The notes under the pieces: generated by a model
What the model was told of the DNA's origin: nothing
Database searches by the model: none
The model's input: the letters and a program-made list of their open reading frames with translations, nothing else
Origin: Ashinkailepas kermadecensis
Taxonomy: Eukaryota; Arthropoda; Thecostraca; Neolepadidae
DNA: 64,000 bases
NCBI GenBank assembly: GCA_034440615.1
Contig: JAOTOM010004125.1
Span: 62,001-126,000, forward strand
Reading direction: 5' to 3'
Translations under genes and position numbers: made by a program
Part shown: piece after piece, positions 35,061 to 45,685 of the stretch
Layout of the letters: each line of letters opens with the position of its first letter
Position numbering within the stretch: the first letter of the stretch is position 1

Positions 35061-35246
35061 TGGTGTGTTCAGTGCCGGCTGGAAGCTCTTAGCACAATAG
35101 CTCATCATGCAAAAGCTTGTATCGCATAAGTTTGTCTGCTAAAGTTCGTGTAAGGTCAAAGTTCGTGAAGAGCCGGACTTCGTGTGGACTAAAGTTCTCA
35201 GAAGACAAGATGGGAAAAGGTTCGTCCATGACAAAGGCTCGCTTGG

Positions 35247-35278
35247 TATATAAGTCCACTCAGAGCAAAGCTAATAAA
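35247..35278 (+). promoter_or_regulatory. LTR-like TATA box and poly(A) signal pair
   Basis: TATATAAG (35247-35254) is followed 18 bases later by AATAAA (35273-35278). This tight promoter-plus-polyadenylation arrangement is characteristic of the U3/R region of LTR retrotransposons. The surrounding 35060-35340 has a GC-rich start and an AT-rich end, but I could not define TG...CA ends or a target duplication, so a solo LTR is only a suggestion. Confidence 0.35.
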
Positions 35279-35499
35279 AACATATGCTTCAATATGTAGC
35301 TCGCCTACATCTGGCCTATTTCATCATTCAGTCCCATACAATAGCTCGCCTTATCGTGCTGTTAGTGTCCTCGAGTGTAAATAGCTTGGAAAAGGTTTAG
35401 GAAATATATACGCAACTCTACTTACATGCCAGGTGAAATTCCCCATCTCAGGTGACTTCAGAACTGACGAATATCCACAGAAGCTGTAGAAAACCAAGT

Positions 35500-36980
35500 G
35501 CAGACCTTCAAGTAGAATGAAGCCGCCGGTCCTAATGGCATATATGATAGATAATTTAGTTCACTGTGCTCAAGTTTTGGTAATTATTCTAGGTGTCATT
35601 TTCAGGAGGTCAAGTGCTCCAAAGTACCTGAAATTGGCGCAAAGCTAATGCACCACCGATTTGCATAATGGCCAATGTAAACTATGTGGGAAATCTCAGA
35701 CCAATTAGCTTAACCGCACTATTTGGTGAAGTGTCAAAATATGAATATGATAATATAAGAAAGTGTCATTCACCTTCATATTCACAGCAATCCACGGGAT
35801 ACTCAACATGGATTTCGATCTGAAAGATATTGCTTAGCTGACCGTCTTTAATTTATGAAGCATGTTGCTGGGAAAGTTCACAATGGAAACAGAATAAATG
35901 TAGTGTACTTAAATTTTAGCAAAGCTTTTGATAAATTTCCGCGCAAGAGTCTAATTTATCAGCTCGAGCAGTACGGTATTAATATAAAAGTTCTGAGCTG
36001 GATTGAAGCAGGATTAAGGGAAAGGAAGCGAACGGTAGAATTAAATAGATTAAATATGAATGGAAGATGTTCTAAGCGGGGTGACCCGGGACTCCGTTCT
36101 AGACACACGCCCCGGTGTCGTCTTGAGAACAGCATTGATGTAGGGCTGATAAATAGGGTGCTTAAATTTGCTGACATCGAACTGGTAGGGATGGCTACCA
36201 ATAGTCATGAATGCAGCAATATTCATCTATAATTAGATGACCTCAAAATATGGTCAGGCAAAGGCACAGGTCTTTCAACTAGGATAAGTGTAAGGCTGAT
36301 AAGTGTAAGGCATTTCGGATCTGGATACCGGACAATTAGATGCACAATGAGAGGTAGTAAACTGAACGCCACTGAAGAGCAAAAAGATTTGGACGTTAGT
36401 TTCAAGAAACACTTCACAAGCAGAAAATAATGCAACTCAGCTGTGAACGGCGATTAGAGTACTAGAACTCATTAATAGGTGTGCCCAAGATAAAAGTAAG
36501 GAAGCTATAAAAACTATACTTTGCTTACGTGCGACCCTACTTGGAGTATTGTGTACAGACATGGAGCTTTTTCTTAGAAGTGAAATAAGTATGCCAGAAA
36601 GGGTGCAGCGGGAAATTTCTAAGCTTATCATGTGCCTGGGCAATTTATAATATGGAGAGTGACTGATGACATTAAATATGTGCTCACTGAAGCATCCAAG
36701 ATGAAGGAATGATATGACTGTGATGCTAAGGATGGTACAAGGGTTAGATGTGCCAATCTCAATATCTAATATACTATTTTCTTCTTCTATCTAGGACATC
36801 ACATAGTGGTCATCAATTCAGGTTAGACGAGTCTATATGTAGGGCAGTTAAACGCCAAGAAGCTTCCAGTCATGGGGTGGTTGACCGATGGAATTGGCTG
36901 CCAGGTGAAGCAGTGAGGCGTCCCTCAACGAATGCATTTAATATTAGGGTGGAGGAATTATTAAATCCAATCGCCTTATT
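35500..36980 (+). pseudogene. Decayed CR1-like LINE ORF2 (reverse transcriptase to C-terminus)
   Basis: Plus-strand pieces in several frames follow the order of a CR1/Rex-type reverse transcriptase: NLRPISLTALFG near 35690-35730, VVYLNFSKAFDKFPRKSLIYQL at about 35897-35960, RKRTVELN, KFADIELVGMA (where the family has FADDTKLVGMA; the second catalytic Asp is lost), DLKIWS, YVRPYLEYCVQTW at about 36525, and a C-terminal GHQFRL...RWNWLPGEAV at about 36800-36920. Many stops and frameshifts show it is long dead. No endonuclease part is visible upstream. Confidence 0.85.
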
Positions 36981-37440
36981 TTTATTTCTGATTTGTACAG
37001 CATGGAGATGACAATTGAAACAGAAGTAGTGGAACTGATGTTTTAGATCTTGCCGAATGCCAATTAGTGGGGAATGACGCTAGTAACAGGTGTGCATGCC
37101 AGTGGATTCAATGCCTTCCTTTGAGTATGTGATGCTGATGAGACTGACTATGGGGACACAATGGGACGGATTATTTCTACCCAGAACTAGGTGGACAAGT
37201 TAGTTAGGTCAAATAATCTTATTTTCACTCCTGATTAGTTGTGCAGTAGGGGATAGGAATTGGAATGAATCGGGTGAAATTGATGTTAGTATGTGTCTAA
37301 ATTATGATTATATGGGAAATTATGCCAGTAACAGGTGTATCGGACGGCGGATTCAGAACCAACCTTTGGTTATGCGATGCTGAAGATATTGGCCATGGTA
37401 GCACAATGGGGTAGAAAGCTTCTTTAGAACTCAGAACATG
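36965..37440 (+). repeat. Duplicated 3' UTR of the CR1-like LINE
   Basis: Two diverged copies of a roughly 240-bp segment, about 36965-37200 and 37205-37440, share blocks such as ATG(C)CAGTAACAGGTGT, GTGATGCTGA(T/A)GA and ACACAATGGG. The first copy directly follows the coding relic, so the segment is probably the element's 3' UTR, duplicated or from a second truncated insertion. Confidence 0.65.
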
Positions 37441-37905
37441 CCATTGATTAGATTGTTTTTGTTTTTTTTGTCTTCCTACAACGCTTTTCCTTCATAGGCT
37501 TACTTCAGACATGCCTCTATGGCTCTTCTTAAGCCTTATCATTGTGTGACTTTCTGATTAGTTTTTTTCCAGCACACATTTCTCCATTATGTCTGCTTTG
37601 TCTGGACTGTTTTGTCAGACTGTGTGCTTTGTCTGGACTGGTCCTAAGAATCTCCATTCTTGTAAAGTTCTGCGGCGCGAAATTGTTCCCGAATAACTAC
37701 TGTCTGTCTTACGAATTTTTGCTCTGTAGGACTTCTTTGTAGGTGCATGGACACGCAAAATAAATCGGGAGCTTGACATGATTGCACCTGATGTATATTT
37801 AATCAAATTAATTTCACTTTCTTTAAAACCATTCAGCACTTACAATAACTTACTTCAGAAGCCACACTACTGCTATCGATGCTCTCCCGGAGATATGGCG
37901 ATGCT
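37441..37905. other. No gene recognised
   Basis: Unique-looking AT-rich sequence. Confidence 0.35.
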
Positions 37906-37914
37906 GTTCCGGAG

Positions 37915-40400
37915 AGCTGATAATGCTGCCCAGTGGAGGGCTGACGATGCTGTCCAGTGATGATGCTGTCCAATGAGGGCTCACAGCACTTCCAAGTGGA
38001 GGCTTAATAATGACGCCCAGCGGAGGGTTAACACGCGCACTGGAGGGGGGGGGGGGCGGATTCCGCCCCCATAATATCTCGGCTCCTATTACAGCTGGAG
38101 TAACAAAATTATCAGGGTGGATGGCTACGATAGTGAATTATATTATGTGCGAATTTCATGACCTTAGCTCAATATCTTCAAGGTCAAATGAGGTCACATA
38201 TGTCAAAATTGTCTTGCCTTGCGTGGCTTGGCTTGTCATTGTTATGGATTGCTGTGATTGTGTTTAAATGCTCCAAAATGGGCATCAATGATGTTTTGGA
38301 CTTTACTAATGATGCAATACAAATGCTAGACCCGGAATTTGACCTCAGGTCACCTATATAGCAGCACTTGATCAGGTCAGTTACCTGTTCCAGTTACCGG
38401 AACCGGGTCGCCCGCCCGACTGCTCCGTCGGGCGGCTCGGCGCAATCGGCTTCGCGAAGAAAGGAGTGAAATACATAAATAAAGTATGGAAACACTTAGG
38501 TACACAATGACAAACAGTAGTTTTCAGGATGTGTAGGGAGTAACATGCAAAGTGACATCAATCGCATGACAGTGATTTGCATTTATGACAACATTCCAGT
38601 TGGCCAAGTTTAGTTCCATTAACTTGTCATAAACTTGACCTGACTTGACCTCGGTGACCTAACATGACCTTGAAACTATATAGCATAAAAGTATACATCA
38701 AACAAGTCGCTAGTGTTGCCAACAACACTTCCCTTTTGCTAATATACAGGAAGCGCATCAGCGCCGATTTTTGTGGTCTGGCGCTACGAAATGTGTTGAA
38801 TTTAACGGCCTCTAACTCCACAAAAAAAAAATCGGCCGATTTCTGTTTGTCGTACTTTAAACGACGCGTCAGACATTTCTAAGCAGGTACGCGAAAAATG
38901 GCGTATATCTACCGGTAAAATCTGGAGTTATGTACGAAAAACCGGAGGGGTGGGCGGATTTCGCCCACCTTCCAATGCGCATGTTAATAATGCCACACGG
39001 TGAAGGTTTGCTGTGCTGCCCAGTGGAGGAATAACAATGCTGCCCAGTGGAGGCTTAATAATGATGCAAGTGGAGAGTTAACAATGCTGTCCAGTAGAGG
39101 GTTAATAATACTGCCCAGTGCAGAGTTAATAATGGTGACCAGTGGAGGATTAACAATGCTGCCCAGTGGAGGCTTAATAATGATGCCAGTGGAGAGCTAT
39201 TAATGCTGCCCAGTGTAGGGTTAATAATGCTGCCGCTGGGGTTAAATAATGATGCCCAATAAAGGTGAATGATGCTGCCCAGTAGAGGTTTAATAATGCG
39301 GCCCAGTGGAGGGTTATTAATGCTGCCCAGTGGAAAGTTAATAATGATGCCCAGTGGAGGTTAATGATGCTGCTCAGTGGAGGCTTCACGGCACTGCCTG
39401 GTGGAGGGTTGACGATACTGCCCAGTGGGAGGCCAACGACACTACCCAGTGGAGGTGTGACGACACTGCCCAGTGGGAGGTATGACGACACTGCCCAGTG
39501 GGAGGTTAACGACACTGCCCAGTGGAGGGCTGATAATTCCTCAATGCCCAGTGGGTGTGTGACGAAGCTGCCAAGCGGAGGGCTGATAATGCTTCAATGC
39601 CCAGTGGAGGGTTAACGACACTGCCCAGTGGGAGGCATGACGAGTTAACGCCCAGACACTGCCCAGTGGGAGGTTAACGACACTGCCCAGTGGAGGGTTA
39701 ACGATACTGCCCAGTGGGAGGTATGACGACACTGCCCAGTGGGAGGTTAACGACACTGCCCAGTGGAGGATTAACGACACTGCCCAGTGGAGGGTTAACG
39801 ACACTGCCCAGTGGGAGGTATGACGACACTGCCCAGTGGGAGGTTAACGACACTGCCCAGTGGAGGGTTAACGACACTGCCCAGTGGGAGGTATGACGAC
39901 AATGCCCAGTGTGAGGTTAACGACACTGCCCAGTGGAGGGTTAACGACACTGCCCAGTGGGAGGTATGACGACAATGCCCAGTGTGAGGTTAACGACACT
40001 GCCCAGTGGAGGGTTAACGACACTGCCCAGTGAGAGGTTAACGACACTGCCCAGTGGGAGGTATGACGACACTGCCCAGTGAGAGGTTAACGACACTGCC
40101 CAGTGGGAGGTATGACGACACTGCCCAGTGAGAGGTTAACGACACTGCCCAGTGGGAGGTATGACGACACTGCCCAGTGAGAGGTTAACGACACTGCCCA
40201 GTGGGAGGTATGACGACACTGCCCAGTGAGAGGTTAACGACACTGCCCAGTGGGAGGTATGACGACACTGCCCAGTGAGAGGTTAACGACACTGCCCAGT
40301 GGGAGGTATGACGACACTGCCAGTGAGAGGTTAACGACACTGCCCAGTGGAGGGCTGATAATTCCTCAATGCCCAGTGGAGGTGTGACGAAGCTGCCCAG
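37915..40400. repeat. Minisatellite of about 22-26 bp with CACTGCCCAGTG core
   Basis: Many tens of units built around CACTGCCCAGTGG followed by AGG and either GTTAAC, GTATGAC or TTAATAATG. CACTG-CC-CAGTG is itself a small palindrome, so each unit can fold. Towards the 3' end (39900-40350) two unit types alternate strictly (GAGAGGTTAACGA and GGGAGGTATGACGA). The array is interrupted at 38041-38974 by an inserted element. Confidence 0.92.
38041..38974. mobile_element. Palindrome-ended insertion in the minisatellite (possible hAT-like)
   Basis: This 934-bp unique block sits inside the minisatellite. Its ends are inverted copies: left TGGAGGG then a GGGCGGATTCCGCCC palindrome; right (reverse complement) TGGAAGGTGGGCGAAATCC. 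Flanks ACGCGCAC (38033-38040) and ATGCGCAT (38975-38982) agree at 6 of 8 positions, both differences being C/T, so an old 8-bp target duplication is possible. The interior has no transposase frame. It has at least six AGGTCA or TGACCT motifs and a GC hairpin at about 38410-38435. Confidence 0.6.
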
Positions 40401-40404
40401 CGCA

Positions 40405-40594
40405 GGCCTCCGCCCGGATCAAAGGCTGCATTGCGATGGAGGAGCGCACGGTCGTCGGCGTGCCGCCGCACCGTACCGACGACGGCGTCGTCTCCGACGT
40501 TCCGGGAACCGGCACCGCTCAGGCCGACGGTGCCGTTCCCGTGATATGGAGCGTCGGCGCCGTGTTAAATGGCCACACCGAGCTCAACAAGTAA
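40405..40594 (+). CDS. Candidate GC3-rich terminal exon, unknown
   Basis: A frame from an AG-ended acceptor-like site (GCCCAGCGCAG, about 40404) to a stop at 40592-40594 uses mostly G or C at third positions, similar to ADHFE1. It includes an ATG at 40436 followed by MEERTVVGVPPHRTDDGVVS. No family is recognised, and it directly abuts a minisatellite, so it may be only a GC-rich flank. Confidence 0.2.
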
Positions 40595-40937
40595 CCGAAT
40601 TAAATGCCGGCGGTCAGTTCCCGACAGCGGCTGATGGTGTAACTGGCTGCCGCAGAAGCCCCGGCCGTATGCTGTCCGCCAGATATATCCGTCCCGCAGC
40701 GGCGCCGATTCCGGCAAACTTTCCGAGGAGGTGCTCTCCGACGAGTTGCTGATGAACGTCTAGAGACGGCTGGTGCGAGCAGATGAAGATGAGTGAATAC
40801 GGTGTTCCCTGGGGCTGGTTGCTTATGAGTGGCTGGAGACGGCTGGTGCGAACAGATGAAGATGAGTGAATACGGTGTACCCTGGGACTGGTTGTTGATG
40901 AATGGCTGGAGACAGGTGGTGCGAGCAGATAAAGATG

Positions 40938-41116
40938 CTTTATTGTTTATTGGGTGATTCACGACGTACTTTATGCACGACCACGGCTAATAACGCCGCC
41001 CACACTGGTTCGCCGGTGGGCCGCGGGATTGGGAAACGTCCCGAGTGGTGCGAGTGTTGAAACCTGGACCTTGGTATCCAGAGCTCAACACCTTAGCCAC
41101 TCGGCCACCCCGCCCC
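40938..41116 (-). mobile_element. tRNA-derived SINE, second family, copy A
   Basis: Read on the minus strand: a class II tRNA-like head (GGCCGAGTGGCTAAGGTGTT, B box like GTCCAGGTTTCAAC), then a body with CTCGGGACGTTTCCCAATCC and GTGTGGGCGGCG, ending CACCCAATAAACAATAAAG. GGCCGAGTGG is the box A form of Leu/Ser tRNAs. Flanks AGCAGATAAAGATG and AGCAGATGAGGAT resemble each other and the minisatellite unit, consistent with a target duplication. Confidence 0.85.
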
Positions 41117-41203
41117 AGCAGATGAGGATAAGTGCATACGGTATGTCCTGGTGCTGGTTGCTGATGAGTATCTGGGGACAGCTGGTGCGAGCAAATGAAG
41201 ATG

Positions 41204-41412
41204 TTTTATTGTTTTATTATTGATGTTTTATTTTTGATGTTTTATTGGGTGTTTCATACCACGTACTTTATGCACGATCACGGCTAATGGCGCATCCCAC
41301 ACTGTTCGCCGGTGGGCAGCGGGATTGGGAAACGTCCCGAGTGGTGCGAGTGTTGAACCCGGGACCTTGGTATCCAGAGTCCAACACCTTAACCACTCGG
41401 CCGCCCCGCCCC
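41204..41412 (-). mobile_element. tRNA-derived SINE, second family, copy B
   Basis: Same family as copy A with a better-preserved head (GGCCGAGTGGTTAAGGTGTT; B box GGTCCCGGGTTCAACAC) and a longer, repeated AATAAAAC(ATC) tail. It is inserted at the same phase of the neighbouring 73-bp unit; flanks AGCAAATGAAGATG and AGCAGATGGAGAC match imperfectly. Confidence 0.85.
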
Positions 41413-41569
41413 AGCAGATGGAGACGAGTGAATGCGATGCATCTTGGGGCCAGTTGCTGATGAGTGGCTGGGGACAGATGGTGCAAGGAGATGAAGACGA
41501 GTGAATGCGAAGTATCCTGGGACTGGTTACTCGTATGCACCAGGAGGCTACCTACGGACATTTCTGGAG

Positions 41570-43936
41570 GGAGGGGCAGGATGGGGAAAGGGAGCTACGA
41601 GCGTGCACCAAAGGTCTAGCTACTCATATGTGCTGAGGTGCAATTTACCAAAGTGAACCGTGATGCCACATTTTGAACAAAGGATCTCACTTGGTGATTC
41701 CAACCCATTCATGACCTCATTCATGGGCTATCTTAGGCTTCAGAATAAGACCGAGGTCACATTTTCTTATTTTAATGCACACGCGGGTGTGTGGTGTAAA
41801 TTTGTTAAAAACCTTCGGCGTCACCATAAGTCATAAATTGGTAATCATTAGATAAATGTTTAGATTGAACTCTGAGTCCGTGGTGACGGTGGGTGGTGCC
41901 GCTCGTTGGTGACGTTCGGTGGCGACCAGTTTGGTGGCAGATTTGTCACATGTGGGGTGGCCGCCACCCGACCAAGACTAGTTCACGAGAGAGGGAGAAG
42001 CCCCAGCGAGTCTGCTCCCGTGTACATGTACCTGTGTACCTGTACTGTACGTGGTACACGTTCGTCTGAGCGGCCTGGCCCGGCCCGGCCCGGCCAGGGT
42101 CCACGATCACGACTTTGAACCCTTATTAGCGTTTTTGTTGCAGTGGTTGGTTCACGTTCAAATCTCTTCACTCTGCGCCAGAGATGCGCTTTTAATTTTG
42201 CCTCGCACCGCTCGTTATCCCAATATTTTTATCATGAAGTTCATTTTTCATATTTATTCAAAGAATGAGCTTTCCATTTTTCATATTTGTTCAGAGTAAG
42301 GGCTTCGCCGCAGCATATCCGCATGCGGACAACTTTCAGCAGCGTTTCACGTTGTAGCACAACCATTCAAGGTCGAATTTTCTCACTCGGAGCCTGATTT
42401 GCTCCTTGCATTTGTAAATTTGCCAACTTTTATCGTAATATTTCTCCTCAAATTCGTTCAATACGTGTTTCAAGATAGGTGTGTGCGGTGTGGTGCCTCT
42501 GCGGTCAGCTTACCATACTCCGCGCGCTGCAACCGACACCTGACAGCCGTCCTGCGTGCCAACTGACTGAATCGCTTGGTTTGTAACCTGGGGTGTCAAG
42601 TTCGGTCCCAGGGTGGGATGACCCTTTTGATCTCTGTCTTTAGTACTGCAATTTGGTGAATGTATCTCGTCTCGAAATCACTTCAGCTCTGCATGCTTGA
42701 AGGCTCGTGGCTGTATAAACGCTCAAGGTAATGCGCCTATGACTGTTAGACACGGAGATTCGGCTGCCCTGCGCTTTTGCACTTGCGTTCACTCGTCCAG
42801 CTCCTCTATAGGCGCTGGTTTCACTCACATGTGTGGATCTGACAAACCCGTTACATCAGATAGGGGTTATCTGTGTGCACATTTTCTATGGTCTTCCCGT
42901 TGTACCCACCCTGCCTCTGGTGGTCAGGTTATGACTAAATAGTTCCCCGGCATTTTCGCCCACATCTCAGCCTATGAAATGAAAATAAACTTATTCGGAC
43001 GAAGCCATATCGGTTCAAAACAGAATGCTTAAAACTTCGGGCCCTTGCATTGTTCAGTTTTAAGCTCGGATAAGGTAGCTATTTCCAGAGTGACGTCGAC
43101 TACATGCAGTGACGTGTCGGTTGTTGGTGGGATGACTCAGTGCAGTGTTGCGTGCTGGACTTGCGAAGTTATGTGTGCTGGGGTGTGTGTGGGGTGCGTG
43201 GGTGTCGCTGGGGTCAACTCCGTGCAGTTATATATCGCTGGGGTCGACACCGCGCAGTGATGCGCCGCCGTGATCCGTGGTGACGTTTTCAGCAATCGTG
43301 GATCTGACATAGTCCTGGCAGAACTGATTTTCATGCAGCAAAGATCCGGCCTGAACCGGAACTCTCTGCAGTAGATGAGGATGTGCATCAAGAGAGCCTG
43401 CCAAACTCTGGCAACGATACATGTGTTGAATAGAATGGGTGGGGTCACTCTGAAAGCAGGAGCAGCTGTGAGTGAAATTATGGATTTTTAAACGAATTAA
43501 TTATTATTCCGCTTTGCATTGCCCTTGATCATTCCAAGTTCTCGTTCAATGACATCAGACACGACAGAACATTTTTTTTAAAGGAAGAGTTGGAAATGCA
43601 AGGTGAAATTTCTATTTTGAGGATGTGCGTGCATCCGAAAGTATATTAAGCTTCACCCATGGCTGCAGGCAGCATCGCTGTACGTAATGCTACACTCCAT
43701 ATTATTGCTCTTGTTATTGCTATTGCTGTCAGTGCGTCAGCTAGTTTCGTATTGTTTTGGAACGTGATGCAGAATTCGGCTAGAACTGCATTTAATACGT
43801 GATTACAATACCCACAAGCATATCGCCTTAACAGTAAAACGCTTCCTTTTAATCATGGACTCAGATTTGCCTTCACTGAAGCGACTTCGCTCCTGTTTAC
43901 CTGTCAAGCATTTGAAGTCGAACCTTCAAGATGGAA
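41570..43936. other. No gene recognised
   Basis: About 2.4 kb of unique-looking DNA. A short (GGCCC)n run at about 42078-42100 and TGTAC-rich imperfect repeats at 42020-42060 are the only structures. Open frames under 110 codons show no named family. Confidence 0.35.
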
Positions 43937-43941
43937 CATCT

Positions 43942-43993
43942 ATCTATCTATCCATCTATCCATCCATCCATACATATATCCACATATATATAT

Positions 43994-44035
<42 letters not shown>

Positions 44036-44036
44036 G
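43942..44036. repeat. (ATCT)n-(ATCC)n-(TA)n microsatellite
   Basis: Tetranucleotide runs pass into TA, immediately upstream of the Penelope-like element and probably marking its truncation point. Confidence 0.95.
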
Positions 44037-44049
44037 GATAAATATATAT

Positions 44050-45215
44050 GGATGGATATGGCTCCGCCAGACATACCAGAGTACATCATGTGCGCCCTCA
44101 TTCGGCTGTGCACCACAAAAGCGCCCTTCGTATGCCCACAAGGACAACTATACTACCAAATAGACGGTGTGGCAATGGGCTCACCACTAGGACCCCCTCC
44201 TTGCCGAAGCCTTCATGTCTTCAGTGGAAAACGAAGTGCTGGCCGAAGATCGGGTCAGGCCATTCACCTACTGCAGATACGTCGACGACATCTTGGTCGA
44301 CATTCGTGACACCAACACACTACACCAGCTGAAACAACGACTGGAGACAATATCCGGACTGAAACTCACCATCGAAGAAGCCGCAGACAACAGGATCAGC
44401 TTCCTAGACGTAACCATCGACGCTACGGACAGCACCTTCATCACCAGCGTCCATCACAAATCAACGGACTCAGGGAAATGCCTGAATGAGACCAGTGACT
44501 GCCCTGATCGGTACAAGGACAGTGTTATCAAATCCTACATACACCGTGCACTTGGACACAGCTCCACATGGTATAATATGCATCACGAACTAAAACAAGT
44601 AACACACACTGGAAAATAACAAGTATCCGATATCACGCATAGACCAGCTAATATCGATCACCATCACAAAACACCTCGGCACGAAACAAGCCAGCACAAA
44701 AGACGGTGACACCCACCACTTGTACTACAGAAACACAATGACACCAGGATACAAACAAGATGAAACGGCACTCAAGAACATTATTCGGAGAAACTGCAAA
44801 ACCACAAAACCAGCAGATAAAATCAAACTGAGCATATGCTACAACAGCCCAACTACAGCATCACTACTGATGAAAAACAATACCGCACATGATCCATCAC
44901 CACCCAAACAAACAAATCTGATATACCACTACGATTGCATCTTAGGAGACTGCGCATTCCTACCTCACAGTGGATACATCGGGAAAACAACCACTACATT
45001 GTCCAACAAAACGGCGGGCCACTCTTTCATACACACGAACACCACAACACAGCGCTGACAAGGAAATTAATAGTAGAAAACACTAAAATACTCGCAACCA
45101 CCCACAACAAATGACGTCTTATTGCCTTAGAGGCAATATACATCAGACACATCGATGCAGCTATCAACAAACAAATCAACGCGCGTGGAACACTCAAACT
45201 CTACGAGGGGCAGGC
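44050..45215 (+). pseudogene. Penelope-like element: reverse transcriptase and GIY-YIG endonuclease
   Basis: Plus strand. Reverse transcriptase blocks in order: APFVCPQGQLYYQIDGVAMG (44125-44178), GSPLGP, then after a one-base shift near 44200 a SSVENEVLAEDRVRPFTYCR stretch, catalytic YVDD (44278-44289), and LDVTIDATD. A second shift near 44618 leads to LYYRNTMTPGYK and the endonuclease part, with CILGDC and SGYIGKTTTTLS (about 44969) as the YIG half, ending near ALEAIYIRHIDAAIN. This order (RT then GIY-YIG) defines Penelope-like elements. The N-terminal part is missing, replaced by microsatellite; two frameshifts make it inactive. Confidence 0.9.
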
Positions 45216-45377
45216 CCCCCCCCCCCACCACCACCACAGTGACGTGTCTTGCAGTGTAATACCGGAAATGTAAATTTCCAGACTTCCAGCGCCCACTCAC
45301 ATAAGGCACGCGAATTGTTACCCAAAACATAAATATCAAGTGTGTATGTTTCATCAATGTCACTTTCCCAACATACC

Positions 45378-45420
45378 GTCTTGAAAATGTCTTAGGTTAA
45401 GACGAAACGTCGATAAAATA
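45378..45420 (+). ncRNA. Possible hammerhead ribozyme remnant in the PLE terminal region
   Basis: GTCTT-AGGTT-AAGAC (45389-45403) forms a perfect 5-bp stem and 5-base loop, followed directly by GAAAC (45404-45408) and GTC. Hammerhead motifs in Penelope-like elements have this stem II-GAAAC-GTC arrangement. The preceding catalytic CTGATGA box is degenerate here (CTTGAAAAT), so it is probably inactive. Family knowledge: hammerheads occur in the pseudo-LTRs of Penelope-like elements. Confidence 0.5.
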
Positions 45421-45483
45421 CAGAGATGACCTATGTGTTAATTTTAATCTTGACCATCATGCACTACGGCGAAATACTACACA

Positions 45484-45611
45484 AACCCAACGAAGAGACA
45501 AGAAAATAATACGATCAATTGAATCCACAAGCAAGAAGATCATCAACGCTGAACTCGCGGTCGTATTCAACGAAACATGCATATCAAATTATTTACTTCC
45601 AAACTACTCTA

Positions 45612-45612
<1 letters not shown>
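45484..45612 (+). pseudogene. Start of a second Penelope-like copy in tandem
   Basis: In the plus frame, KKIIRSIES is followed by KKIINAELAVVFNETCISN and YLLPNYS, which resembles the N-terminal domain of Penelope-like proteins (the 'FNxTCxxNxLLPxY' block). It follows the first copy's 3' end by about 270 bp and is cut off by (TA)n at 45613. Tandem partial copies forming pseudo-LTRs are normal for this group. Confidence 0.7.

Positions 45613-45682
<70 letters not shown>
45613..45682. repeat. (TA)n microsatellite
   Basis: A TA run terminating the second Penelope-like copy. Confidence 0.97.

Positions 45683-45685
<3 letters not shown>

Larger units (their letters stand above)
40760..41530. repeat. 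73-bp minisatellite, about 5 units, carrying two SINEs
   Basis: Units contain GCAGATGAAGATGAGTGAAT, CCTGGG(G/A)CTGGTTG and GAGTGGCTGGAGAC. Two of the units are split by SINE copies at the same phase, after GCAGATGAAGATG. Confidence 0.85.

Noticed and set aside
41330..41412. tRNA-Leu or tRNA-Ser gene on the minus strand
   Set aside because: The box A and B regions are tRNA-like, but the cloverleaf is incomplete and the sequence continues into a repeated body and AATAAA-rich tail.
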